This document shows positions 1 through 7,526 of a stretch of DNA of 19,514 bases, one piece after another. The DNA comes from Candidatus Heimdallarchaeota archaeon. GTDB lineage: Archaea > Asgardarchaeota > Heimdallarchaeia > Heimdallarchaeales > Kariarchaeaceae. The stretch spans positions 1 to 19,514 of the forward strand of contig WAMJ01000296.1 of assembly GCA_015522385.1 (NCBI GenBank), written 5' to 3'. Each line of letters opens with the position of its first letter. Positions within the stretch are counted from its first letter, which is position 1. Under the pieces are notes generated by a model. The model saw nothing but the letters and a program-made list of their open reading frames with translations, had not been told where the DNA came from and ran no database searches. Made by a program: the position numbers and the translations under genes.

Positions 1-2
1 AG

Positions 3-212
3 AGTAGGTTTGCCCATTTCATGCGGTCTATTGCCTTCCCTAAGTCTTTGAGGATATGGTTCGGTAGTTTGGGACATATGTTACTTGGAGATTATTTCAT
101 CACTCAGATTGATTGTAATGCTGATTTAACTAGTTACGGTCGGATCACCGATCCAATAGGACTTTCCAAGAGCACTCTCGGGATAGTCTTATATCCTCAT
201 GGAGAGAGATAA
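3..212 (+). other. Open frame at the left edge, possible 3' end of a gene
   Basis: The frame is open from the left window edge to a TAA, giving about 69 residues if it continues from outside. I recognise no motif, and codon use is not clearly that of a gene. It could equally be chance openness in an intergenic stretch. Between its stop and the nuclease gene that ends at 307 I see no other supportable gene. Confidence 0.15.
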
Positions 213-306
213 AGAAGTCCATATACAATATTCACAGACATCCACTTGAAGGAGGTAAGAGTAATTAACAGATTAGCTGAGGTAGTCAATTCACGGGTAG
301 TTTGCT

Positions 307-1113
307 TTAACCCAGGAGCTCCCGCAATTCATCCTTCTGATCTTCAGACAGATGCTCTAGAAGCTCTTTCATTGAGTACTCCTCGAAGATCTTCTCCATA
401 CCGACCTCGTCTAAAACACGCTTTAGACCCACCTCTTCAATTACTCTCTTTAGACCTACCTCTTCAATTACGCGGGATATACCCAGCGCTTCTACGGATT
501 CCTTAATAGTGAATCCTTTCTTATCTAGAACTTCCATAGCCTTCTCATCTTTAACGATTTGATCTCTGAACAATATATGGGCGATAGTTAACATAAAGTT
601 ATCGCTCATCGAGACTGCGATTTCGAGGAATTCTGCAAACCTCTCGGTCACGAACATCCCCAAGAAATAATTGTGTGGTGACAGAACCATCTCCTTGCTG
701 AGGATTATTAATACGGAGTGAAAGGTAGTGGTCTTTAATCTGTAGATCCCTTTCTCAAGTTCTTCGAAATTGTAGGTTTGGGCTATTCTCGTAGGTAATG
801 ACTTATGTCCAGAGACGATAATAGCCACGCAGAGATCTTGGGGCGCCATACCTGTCTTCTTACTTAAATTTCCCTTGTAACCATACCTCGATGCGAGATA
901 GAAGTGAAGCTTGGCTATGGTCGCAAAAAGGTCTCCGATCTCGAAGAAATCGTTCTCACTTTTGAATTCACCCACTACCTCTGGCGTGAAGTATTTGAAT
1001 GGAGAGTGCTGCTTCAGGTCTTCATCTTGGAGATTCGATATCAGGAAATCGAGCCTCATATTTGCCGAGGGAACATCCATCTCGGTGGTGACCTCTACGC
1101 CATACCTCGACAT
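307..1113 (-). CDS. PD-(D/E)XK nuclease, Rpn/YhgA-like
   Basis: A 268-residue protein. The N-terminal half has the PD-(D/E)XK pattern seen in Rpn-type (recombination-promoting nuclease / YhgA-like) proteins: R-x-D at residues 20-22 (D22), then a strand ending in E49-F-K51, followed by a helix-rich region. The family is thought to cut DNA and is often tied to mobile DNA; the role here is unproven. The C-terminus (about 205-250) is a run of 9-residue helical repeats (RVIEEVGLK, RVIEEVGLK, RVLDEVGME, KIFEEYSMK). The ATG at 1113 has a TATA-like AATATAC only about 16 bases upstream, so the downstream ATG at 1080 (M12), still before the catalytic D22, is a possible alternative start. No partner gene is evident. 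The fold call is fairly sure, the function is not. Confidence 0.6.
   Translation of the reverse strand: MSRYGVEVTTEMDVPSANMRLDFLISNLQDEDLKQHSPFKYFTPEVVGEFKSENDFFEIGDLFATIAKLHFYLASRYGYKGNLSKKTGMAPQDLCVAIIVSGHKSLPTRIAQTYNFEELEKGIYRLKTTTFHSVLIILSKEMVLSPHNYFLGMFVTERFAEFLEIAVSMSDNFMLTIAHILFRDQIVKDEKAMEVLDKKGFTIKESVEALGISRVIEEVGLKRVIEEVGLKRVLDEVGMEKIFEEYSMKELLEHLSEDQKDELRELLG
367..474 (-). repeat. 27-bp tandem repeat inside the nuclease gene
   Basis: Units lie at 448-474, 421-447, 394-420 and a degenerate one at 367-393. The first two both encode RVIEEVGLK and differ by only a few bases. The third encodes RVLDEVGME and the fourth KIFEEYSMK. The unit keeps the reading frame, so copy number could change without breaking the protein. 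Confidence 0.75.
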
Positions 1114-1269
1114 GTAGCTAGACAGTATATTTTTGAAAAATGCCTCTTTGCTTGGAATAATTTATGACATTATTAGCTGTTAATAAATTCACGGAGAAGC
1201 TTCTGCTTGTGTGACCAATCACTGGATTGCACCGAGGCATTGACTCTGTGATAAGGGGACAAATGATCA

Positions 1270-1529
1270 TCATCCGATGCCTTGTGTAGTAGCTTCCCCA
1301 TTGTTCCTCCCCTCGATGATGTCCGTCATCTGCAGGGCTGCCTTGATCGCTTTCATACCAGGAACAACATCGCGGTTCATCATGTATTCCATGTTGTACA
1401 GACGGAGTAGTGAGAATTCGATGAGAGCGATACCAAGGATCAGTTGGCAGCACAGTCCCCCAAAACCATGAAGACCTATGTGATCAGTACGACAAACACG
1501 TCACCGAGCAGTGAAAATACTTCATCCAT
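1270..1529 (-). pseudogene. Small two-TM membrane protein, frameshifted
   Basis: On the minus strand an ATG at 1529 opens a frame starting MDEVFSLLGDVFVVLIT and then hits a TAG. Shifting frame by one base near there gives a long, protein-like continuation with a hydrophobic stretch (LILGIALIEFSLLRLYN), then NMEYMMNRDVVPGMKAIK, ending in TGA at 1270-1272. Together they make a plausible small protein of about 85 residues with two membrane segments. The other long frames over this stretch are rich in H, C, P and R and look like shadows. I do not recognise the family. Either this is a decayed gene or one base is wrong in the assembly. Confidence 0.4.
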
Positions 1530-1698
1530 GAACCATATATAGTGAAATAAACATTAATGCCTCGACAGGATAGAATGGACTTCACTAGCACCTAGTTCTA
1601 CGGGAGGTGGCGAGGATTCAGTGCCCTATGGAGGAGTTATAGCAGGAGTACGCAGTACCACAGGAGGTTTTTTATGCACATCTCAAGTAGGATTAATC
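1530..1698. other. Intergenic stretch before the two-TM protein
   Basis: There is no gene here. It contains several GGAGG-type runs and, at 1668-1676, a T-rich TATA-like element about 27 bases before the ATG at 1699. That distance suits a leaderless transcript for the next gene. Confidence 0.3.
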
Positions 1699-2478
1699 AT
1701 GGAGAAGAAGCAGAAGTCTGTCCTCGTGAATGTCCTCCTCACCCTGTTCTTCATCTACACCATCATACCACCTCTCACAACAGGTCCGGAGATGTTGGAT
1801 CCAAGCACATACGTCAAAGTAGATGCATCATTCTCCGTCCCAGCCCGTGGGACCACAAGCTACCTCTACCGGATAAACATGACCAACTGGTCAGATCTTG
1901 AGATGAGGAGTGACTCGACCTTCAAACTTGAGCTCCACTCGTACAGAATCCAGATCTCGAAGGTCTTCGACGACACGGTATGGGAGGCGACGAACGCATC
2001 CGTAGAGGCCATCGGGCTGTACTACTACATGTGGTTCGGATACAGGGGAGGTATTGCCGAGCAGAGGGTCGTGGAGATTCCACCCACATCGGAGGGTGCG
2101 CTCGTCGAGGAGGATGTGGTCTTCACCTTGGAGTCACCTTTCCACCGGTGGTCGGTGACAGGGGGAGTCAGGAGGGAGTACTACGTGCTTACAGCCCTCT
2201 ACCAGAACTTCGTCTTCACGAATGGATCGACCTACCTCGCGAGGAAGTTCTCGGCCATTGTTGACGGATCCAAGTTCCAGCTCCCGGAGGAGAGAGAGTA
2301 CACCGTCGAGGAGCTTGTAGCTCCGAGCATGGCACCGTCCCTCGTGGTTGAGTGGACCAACAGCTGGCGGGTCAAGACCGTTCTCATGCCCTTCGCACTG
2401 GTGTCCATGGTAGCATCCCTCGTTCTCAGCAGACGGTGGAAGAGATCATATTCTGGGGATTCCTCAGATAGCGGTTGA
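1699..2478 (+). CDS. Two-TM protein with a large extracellular domain, unknown function
   Basis: A 259-residue protein. Residues 1-6 are basic (MEKKQK), followed by a membrane segment (about 8-24), an approximately 200-residue outer domain, a second membrane segment near 225-242 and a short basic, Ser/Asp-rich tail. The outer domain holds glycosylation sequons (NMT, NAS, NGS), as expected for a surface domain in an archaeon. I chose ATG 1699 over the in-frame GTG at 1621 because the extra 26 residues have no signal character and a TATA-like element lies about 27 bases upstream of 1699. Its stop is one base from the stop of the convergent nine-TM gene, which has a similar TM-then-outer-domain plan. 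No family recognised. Confidence 0.7.
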   Translation: MEKKQKSVLVNVLLTLFFIYTIIPPLTTGPEMLDPSTYVKVDASFSVPARGTTSYLYRINMTNWSDLEMRSDSTFKLELHSYRIQISKVFDDTVWEATNASVEAIGLYYYMWFGYRGGIAEQRVVEIPPTSEGALVEEDVVFTLESPFHRWSVTGGVRREYYVLTALYQNFVFTNGSTYLARKFSAIVDGSKFQLPEEREYTVEELVAPSMAPSLVVEWTNSWRVKTVLMPFALVSMVASLVLSRRWKRSYSGDSSDSG

Positions 2479-2479
2479 A

Positions 2480-4255
2480 TCAATTTCCCCAGATTATTCC
2501 GTTGAGGAGGAGAAGGGGGAAGACGACGTTCAAAGCCATTGCAGCGCCGAAGAAGAACCACTGAGCTCTTACCGAAGTCAGCCTGTTCCCGTACAGAGCG
2601 TATCGGGCGATAATCAAGATGAGAGCAATCCAGAGGATGGATCCAAGTGAGGTGAGGTTCCAGTTCACAAGGTACTCCACGAGAGGTGACTGGAAGAACT
2701 TAAGGAAAAGCAGTATGACGTAGAACCCAGCGATCGTCCCGAGTACTCGTAATAGGTAGGACTTGTTCTGCTTTTCGAGGAGCTCGGGAGTGTAGAGCTC
2801 CGTCCCTACAGTTCGTGGGTACACGGCTATTACGGTCACCAGCAGTCCGAGAAGAAGAAGATACAAGAATCCGTCTTCGAGGAGCGACACCCTGTCTGGC
2901 TCAATGATCCGGACATGCGCCTGCCTTCCATCCCAAAGGTCTATTGTCAGGTTCTCTCCGCGCTTGACGAATACCTGATCAGAGGTGAACAGACGATTGG
3001 TGGATATAACTCGGTGTATGCTATCGGTTCTTACAGAGAATTCATACTGGTCAAAGTTCGACGTGAGCTTGAATTCGACCTCGAAACGTAGACGGCCAGT
3101 AGAGTTCACGGTAATTGTCAATGTGTTATCGTATCCGTTAAGGTCTCCTTCGGCAAGTACCGTCCCTGGAATCCGGGGAGAGCTTGGAGCGAGGAGGATA
3201 ACTACGATCAGAAGAGCAGCGGTATAGACCGGTAGCATCTTCTTAGTATTCCTCTTCCACATGATTCTCTTCGGGTATTGTTGCGGGATTCTCTCGAATT
3301 TCGACAAGCCAGCCGTCAAGATACCAAGTTTTTGTTTGACAATACCCTTCTGCACCCTGAATTCGATATCGACGACTTTAGCTCCTGCCCGTGAATCGGA
3401 GAAATTGAACCATGAGGAAATATCACGGACCCTGACAACAGGTTGATTGTCACCAACCATGGATTCGACACAATGCCTGACCTCACCAAGGACATATTGC
3501 AGGTCATATCGGTCATCGATCAATTCCAAGGATAACCGGATAATAGATTTACGTGGTCTGACTGCGAGGAGGACAAGGGAGAAAATCATAATCAGGAGAA
3601 AGAGTGTCTTCGCAGAGTCCAAATATACAATCCTTAATGACAAATCAAAAGCAAAATACCATACTAAAAGATATCTACTTACATTGTGAAAGAATACCTC
3701 GTCTGGTACGTTGTTACCGACCTCAACAGAATTTTTCTCTCTAAGAAGTCTGATCTTTGGATTGATCCTATTTTGGATACGCCGGAAGTAAACGACTGGG
3801 TTCTCCACGAGCAAATCCCGATCAATTTGCTTCTCCGCACCCGCATTCGTCCTCCCAGAGTACGATACCACCACGGAGTCCCCTGATCTCTCGACCTCGA
3901 GATCCCTTTGGAGAACGAGACGGAGGTAGTCTAGAAGAGGATCGAGTAATTCTGGAGTTGGACGTCGGACGACGAATCTTCGACTGGACCGGTATGGGAA
4001 CGCAAGCACCAGTATCCCCATGATCCCAGCGGATCCGATGACCATGAGCACAATGACCACGATGTTGTACAGTCGAAAATCAGAGAAACGGATGACCCAT
4101 ACTATAGGTATGCCAAGTACCAACACGATGAAACCTCGAAGGAAGTAGATGTCCTTGAAGTTGTGCTGTTCAGGTACCTCGATAAAGGGATCTGGATACT
4201 CACCCTTAATGAGTTCCCTATCGATCCTCTCGAGGAGTTCCAACCGGGCGTTCAC
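2480..4255 (-). CDS. Nine-TM membrane protein with outer beta-like domain, unknown function
   Basis: A 591-residue protein starting at GTG. Predicted membrane segments lie at about 39-58, 62-86, 194-212, 217-233, 341-357, 463-480, 500-520, 535-555 and 565-588. Two soluble regions (about 90-190 and 235-340) contain repeated charged stretches and a paired FRRIQNRINPKIRL / VRDISSWFNF look, perhaps a duplicated cytosolic domain. A third soluble region (358-462) has sequons (NST, NLT) and alternating polar/hydrophobic residues, suggesting an outer beta domain. The GTG start is supported by a TATA-like AGATTTATCT about 27 bases upstream. It lies 63 bases downstream of the RING-like gene on the same strand and ends one base from the convergent two-TM gene. 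I do not recognise the family. Confidence 0.7.
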   Translation of the reverse strand: MNARLELLERIDRELIKGEYPDPFIEVPEQHNFKDIYFLRGFIVLVLGIPIVWVIRFSDFRLYNIVVIVLMVIGSAGIMGILVLAFPYRSSRRFVVRRPTPELLDPLLDYLRLVLQRDLEVERSGDSVVVSYSGRTNAGAEKQIDRDLLVENPVVYFRRIQNRINPKIRLLREKNSVEVGNNVPDEVFFHNVSRYLLVWYFAFDLSLRIVYLDSAKTLFLLIMIFSLVLLAVRPRKSIIRLSLELIDDRYDLQYVLGEVRHCVESMVGDNQPVVRVRDISSWFNFSDSRAGAKVVDIEFRVQKGIVKQKLGILTAGLSKFERIPQQYPKRIMWKRNTKKMLPVYTAALLIVVILLAPSSPRIPGTVLAEGDLNGYDNTLTITVNSTGRLRFEVEFKLTSNFDQYEFSVRTDSIHRVISTNRLFTSDQVFVKRGENLTIDLWDGRQAHVRIIEPDRVSLLEDGFLYLLLLGLLVTVIAVYPRTVGTELYTPELLEKQNKSYLLRVLGTIAGFYVILLFLKFFQSPLVEYLVNWNLTSLGSILWIALILIIARYALYGNRLTSVRAQWFFFGAAMALNVVFPLLLLNGIIWGN

Positions 4256-4277
4256 AATGGCAGACTACTGGGGAAAA

Positions 4278-4287
4278 GATAAATCTT
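4278..4287 (-). promoter_or_regulatory. TATA-like element for the nine-TM gene
   Basis: Reads AGATTTATCT on the minus strand, centred about 27 bases before the GTG at 4255. This is the spacing expected if transcription begins at the start codon. It implies the nine-TM gene can be transcribed separately from the RING-like gene upstream. Confidence 0.45.
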
Positions 4288-4318
4288 GGGGGAGGGTCTC
4301 GTCCGGGAGTTCCAGTAA

Positions 4319-5187
4319 TTACACAGCAGGAAGAGAATAGATCACCACATTATCTTTCCTGCAGTACGGACAGTTCTCATGGGCGTCTAGCCAAGCGGTC
4401 ATGTGGCCCTTGTGGCCGACGGCCGTGCAGCAGTCAGTGACGTAGGAGTCATCGACTTTCACCCCCTGGTAACAGATCACACAGCGTAGAAGCACGGAGG
4501 TAAGGTCCAGACCTGCCATGATCTCCGCTTCGGGATTCCTGTCCTCGTTGTGTACCTCTTCTACACCTTGGGAGAGAAGAGAGATAAGTTCGATTACATC
4601 GTCGCAAGAGGTGAGCAAGACCTCAGGATCGCTGCACTCGAAACTCTGCTCCCAGGTGGTGTCTATCTCCCCCATGAATGTGAGCGTCCTCTCCACAATC
4701 CGGAGGTTGTAACTGTCATTCAGGATGGTTTTCACCATGAGAAGGTTCGATCCATAGATGCCCAAGTCCTCGTTCAAGTGATTGTATTGACCCTCCCCAG
4801 TCCCTAGTGCCTTCGAGATCAAACCCCTCCTGCCAATTCTTATCCTTACTTGTTCTTGGAGGGTAGGGGGGTAGGAGAAAGTCACGGAATACCTAGGGCG
4901 ACAAACCACCTTCGAGTAGTCATATGATATGATGACGTTGAAGATCACTCCATTTCTCTCCATGGTGAAACTCCCCGATTCAGCTCTGGAGAACAGGCGC
5001 GATAGATCGAGGGTCTCACGGAACGAATAGTCAACCATCCGGATCAAGTAATTGTTCCACGATCCGATCATAGAGTTCCGGACTATACCACTCCTTGGGG
5101 GTTGAGCAGTCCTCCCGATGTAGAAGAATACAACAACAAGAGTAGGAGAATGAAGAAGATAGAAGTGAGAGATTTGAGGTCGATCAT
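4319..5187 (-). CDS. RING-like zinc protein with probable membrane anchor (frameshift near the start)
   Basis: The main frame runs from an ATG at 5212 to TAA at 4319 (297 residues). The last 54 residues form a zinc module: C244-x2-C247, C261-C262, H267-x2-H270, W274, C281-P-Y-C284. This is the cross-brace order of RING fingers. The H-x2-H-x3-W-x6-C-P-x-C tail, with no Cys before the Trp, resembles the RING-like ends of GATOR2 WD-repeat proteins. RING proteins usually recruit ubiquitin-conjugating enzymes; that role here is inference. ATG 5212 sits inside the TATA box, so it is an unlikely start. ATG 5187, about 28 bases after the TATA, opens a different frame that encodes a strongly hydrophobic anchor (MIDLKS then a Leu run) and stops at 5083-5085. 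Joining the frames at the C5/G5 run at 5097-5101 gives a continuous anchored protein. The middle region is not recognised. Confidence 0.65.
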
Positions 5188-5210
5188 ATACTATGGTAGT
5201 GTAAAAGACC

Positions 5211-5219
5211 ATTTATATC
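5211..5219 (-). promoter_or_regulatory. TATA box for the RING-like gene
   Basis: Minus-strand GATATAAAT, a good archaeal TATA match. It overlaps the ATG at 5212 and lies about 28 bases before the ATG at 5187, which argues for the latter as the true translation start. Confidence 0.5.
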
Positions 5220-5570
5220 TTACCACGTTTCTTCATCCAAATATTCGATTTGGGAAGCACCCGGTTTGATAATGGAGATATGTCTACTTTGGGAGTTGGT
5301 ATTTCTTCGAGATTCATATCTATCTACTCAGTTAACATCCTACTCTGCCCGAGGTTCATAAAGCGAAGCTCTATCAATAGGATGTTATTGGCATCCTCAA
5401 ATTCTTTCTGAAAATTGCCCTAGGTGTCCTCATGGCCTTCGTGATCAATTCCCCTTCCATAATACCGTACAATCCACTTGCGAGAATGTGTCGAAGAGTT
5501 GAGTGAAATTGATCTAGATTTAGCCCTTAACGTTGCTGAAGGTCTTGTGTAAAGTATGTTGAAGAGTGTC
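5213..5570 (-). pseudogene. Decayed gene remnant, family unknown
   Basis: Protein-like minus-strand frames follow one another with breaks. The first, from about 5570, reads LHKTFSNVKG and ends at a stop. A shift at about 5525 gives LDQFHSTLRHILASGLYGIM, then EGELITKAMRTPR. Another shift near 5405-5423 gives FQKEFEDANNILLIELRF and ends at TAG 5324-5326. The same frame then continues past that stop as MNLEEIPTPKVDIS to TAA at 5213. All pieces sit in order on one strand, so this is best read as one gene of about 115 codons with two frameshifts and a nonsense codon. I do not recognise the family. It fills most of the gap between the RING-like gene and the acyl-CoA ligase. Confidence 0.4.
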
Positions 5571-5597
5571 CTAATTTGATAAATTTTTTGTGCGAAA

Positions 5598-5606
5598 TCT
5601 ATAAGA
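5598..5606 (+). promoter_or_regulatory. TATA box for the acyl-CoA ligase
   Basis: TCTATAAGA centred about 26 bases before the GTG at 5628, consistent with a leaderless transcript starting at that codon. Confidence 0.5.
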
Positions 5607-5627
5607 GGTTTTAGAGAAGAGAAGGAT

Positions 5628-7382
5628 GTGGACGCAATATCCCCTAAATCTCCAGATACATCACTGAGTTACGAGGATAAACCGTGGGTTCGATTCTACT
5701 CGAAGAATGTCCCTGAACACATTGACTATCCAGAACACAGTGTGTATGAATTCCTTGAGCAAGCCGTGCAGAGTAATCCTGATGATCCAGCAGTTATTTT
5801 TTTTGACAGGAAAACAAGCTACGCTTCACTGTATGACAAGGTATGTAGGTTGGCAAGTGCCCTGAAATCCTTCGGGGTGCAGAAGGGAGATCGGGTGGCA
5901 ATCTACCTCCCCAACATCCCCCAGTTCGTGGTCTCATTCTTCGCAGTTCAGAAGATTGGCGGGGTGTCTGTGACTTTTAATCCCCACTACAAAGAGACAG
6001 AGCTGTTGCACCAGTTGAATGACGCGGACATCAAGGTGGTGATCTGCCTCGACTATGTCATGTATCAACAGCTAAAGAAGGTGCGAGCCCAGACATCAGT
6101 CACACACGTTGTGGTGTGCAACGTCAGGTCAGAGCTTTCACTGAGCAAGAAAGTACTTGGAGTAGCGACAGGGAAGATCCCGCTTCCTAGACCAGTAGCC
6201 AAGGAGGACTACGACTATAACGAATTGCTCAGGATTCATGAGCCAAGTACTGAGATACCAGTTGTCTCACCACGGGAGGACATAGCCATTATACAGTATA
6301 CTGGAGGTACGACCGGTGTTTCGAAGGGAGCGATGCTTACACACTTCAATCTCGTATCTAATGTAACAGGTCTGAACACTTGGATACAGCCACCGATGCA
6401 GAGAGGAAAGGAAAAATTCGTTGCTGTTGTCCCCCTGTACCATGTCTATGGTCTTGTCACCTGCATGATCTCGGCAGTCTCTGTCGCGAGCCCACTCATC
6501 GTTATACCTAACCCCAGAGCAGGAAAACCACTCTTCCAAGATCTGCTTGAGACCCTTGCAAAGCACAAACCGACCATTTTCCATGGAGTGCCGACCCTGT
6601 ACCTCGCCCTCCTCATGCACCCGAAGATTAAGGACTACGACCTGACCAGTATCAGAGCATGTATCTCAGGCTCTGCCCCCCTTCCTATAGAAATAATGAA
6701 GAATTTCGAGGAGCTCACTGGAGCTCATGTAGTAGAGGGATACGGGCTGACCGAGACATCACCGATCACACATGTCAATCCTATTGATCCCGAGGCTCTT
6801 GTAAAACCAGGGACCATCGGTCTTCCATTCCCTGATACGGACGTTAGGATATTCGACCCTTCGGACAAGGAGAGAGAACTCCCATACGGAGAGGAAGGGG
6901 AGATCGGAGTTAGGGGACCACAGGTAATGAAGGGCTACTGGAAGAGGGAGGAGGCTACAAAGGAAGTGATGAACTCGCAGGGCTTCTTCCTAACAGGAGA
7001 TATCGCAGTGGTTGATGACGACGGATATTTCACCATCACTGACAGAAAGAAAGACATGATCAATGCAGGGGGGATGAAGGTCTATCCAAGAGAGGTTGAA
7101 GATGTGCTCTACGAGCACCCAGCAGTGATGGAAGTAGCGGTGGTAGGGGTTCCAGACCCGTACAGAGGGGAGACCCCAAAGGCCTTTATCGTCTTCCAGT
7201 CAGGGGAGAGAGCCTCTGCCGATGAGCTTGCAGAGTTCTGTAGGTCGAGAATGGCTAAGTACAAGGTACCGAAGCACTTCGAGTTTCTGGACGAACTCCC
7301 AAAGTCTGCTGTTGGTAAGATTCTCCGAAGAGTACTCCGGGACAAGGAGTGGAAGAAACAGCCAGATAATACCCTCAAATAA
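5628..7382 (+). CDS. Acyl-CoA synthetase (AMP-forming), FadD-like
   Basis: A 584-residue ligase that activates a carboxylic acid with ATP and CoA through an acyl-AMP intermediate. The adenylate-forming motifs are complete: the phosphate-binding loop YTGGTTGVSKG near residue 224, EGYGLTETSP near 370, GDIAVVDDDGYF then ITDRKKDMI near 470, and the catalytic Lys in PKSAVGKILRR near 563. Length and motifs fit medium/long-chain fatty-acid or aromatic acid:CoA ligases; the sequence alone does not give the acid. The GTG start is preferred because a TATA box lies 26 bases upstream; the ATG two bases earlier is out of frame. It stands directly ahead of a full Liv-type importer on the same strand, which suggests the imported compound, or a product of it, is CoA-activated. 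The gene is intact. Confidence 0.9.
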   Translation: MDAISPKSPDTSLSYEDKPWVRFYSKNVPEHIDYPEHSVYEFLEQAVQSNPDDPAVIFFDRKTSYASLYDKVCRLASALKSFGVQKGDRVAIYLPNIPQFVVSFFAVQKIGGVSVTFNPHYKETELLHQLNDADIKVVICLDYVMYQQLKKVRAQTSVTHVVVCNVRSELSLSKKVLGVATGKIPLPRPVAKEDYDYNELLRIHEPSTEIPVVSPREDIAIIQYTGGTTGVSKGAMLTHFNLVSNVTGLNTWIQPPMQRGKEKFVAVVPLYHVYGLVTCMISAVSVASPLIVIPNPRAGKPLFQDLLETLAKHKPTIFHGVPTLYLALLMHPKIKDYDLTSIRACISGSAPLPIEIMKNFEELTGAHVVEGYGLTETSPITHVNPIDPEALVKPGTIGLPFPDTDVRIFDPSDKERELPYGEEGEIGVRGPQVMKGYWKREEATKEVMNSQGFFLTGDIAVVDDDGYFTITDRKKDMINAGGMKVYPREVEDVLYEHPAVMEVAVVGVPDPYRGETPKAFIVFQSGERASADELAEFCRSRMAKYKVPKHFEFLDELPKSAVGKILRRVLRDKEWKKQPDNTLK

Positions 7383-7479
7383 TTCTATAATTGATCCTTT
7401 CTTATCATCGGCTTGCTCCTATTAGGAGAGTCTGATGTTTGATCAAAATGTGCACGAATTAAATTGACACACATAATAG

Positions 7480-7488
7480 TTATAAATG
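7480..7488 (+). promoter_or_regulatory. TATA box for the importer genes
   Basis: TTATAAATG, about 43 bases before the ATG at 7527. It predicts a transcription start near 7507-7512 and a short leader. It gives the importer a promoter of its own, separate from the ligase promoter. Confidence 0.45.
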
Positions 7489-7526
7489 GAGTTACTTGAA
7501 GAAATGTACCAATATAGTTGATAACT

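Noticed and set aside
904..1167. Plus-strand frames over the start of the nuclease gene
   Set aside because: Antisense to the catalytic region, whose R-x-D and E-x-K motifs support the minus strand.
1118..1453. 111-codon minus-strand frame
   Set aside because: It is rich in His, Cys, Arg and Pro and overlaps a more protein-like frame (hydrophobic then amphipathic) on the same strand. Treated as a shadow.
1277..1471. 64-codon plus-strand frame with hydrophobic content
   Set aside because: It is the antisense of the small frameshifted membrane ORF and has no promoter.
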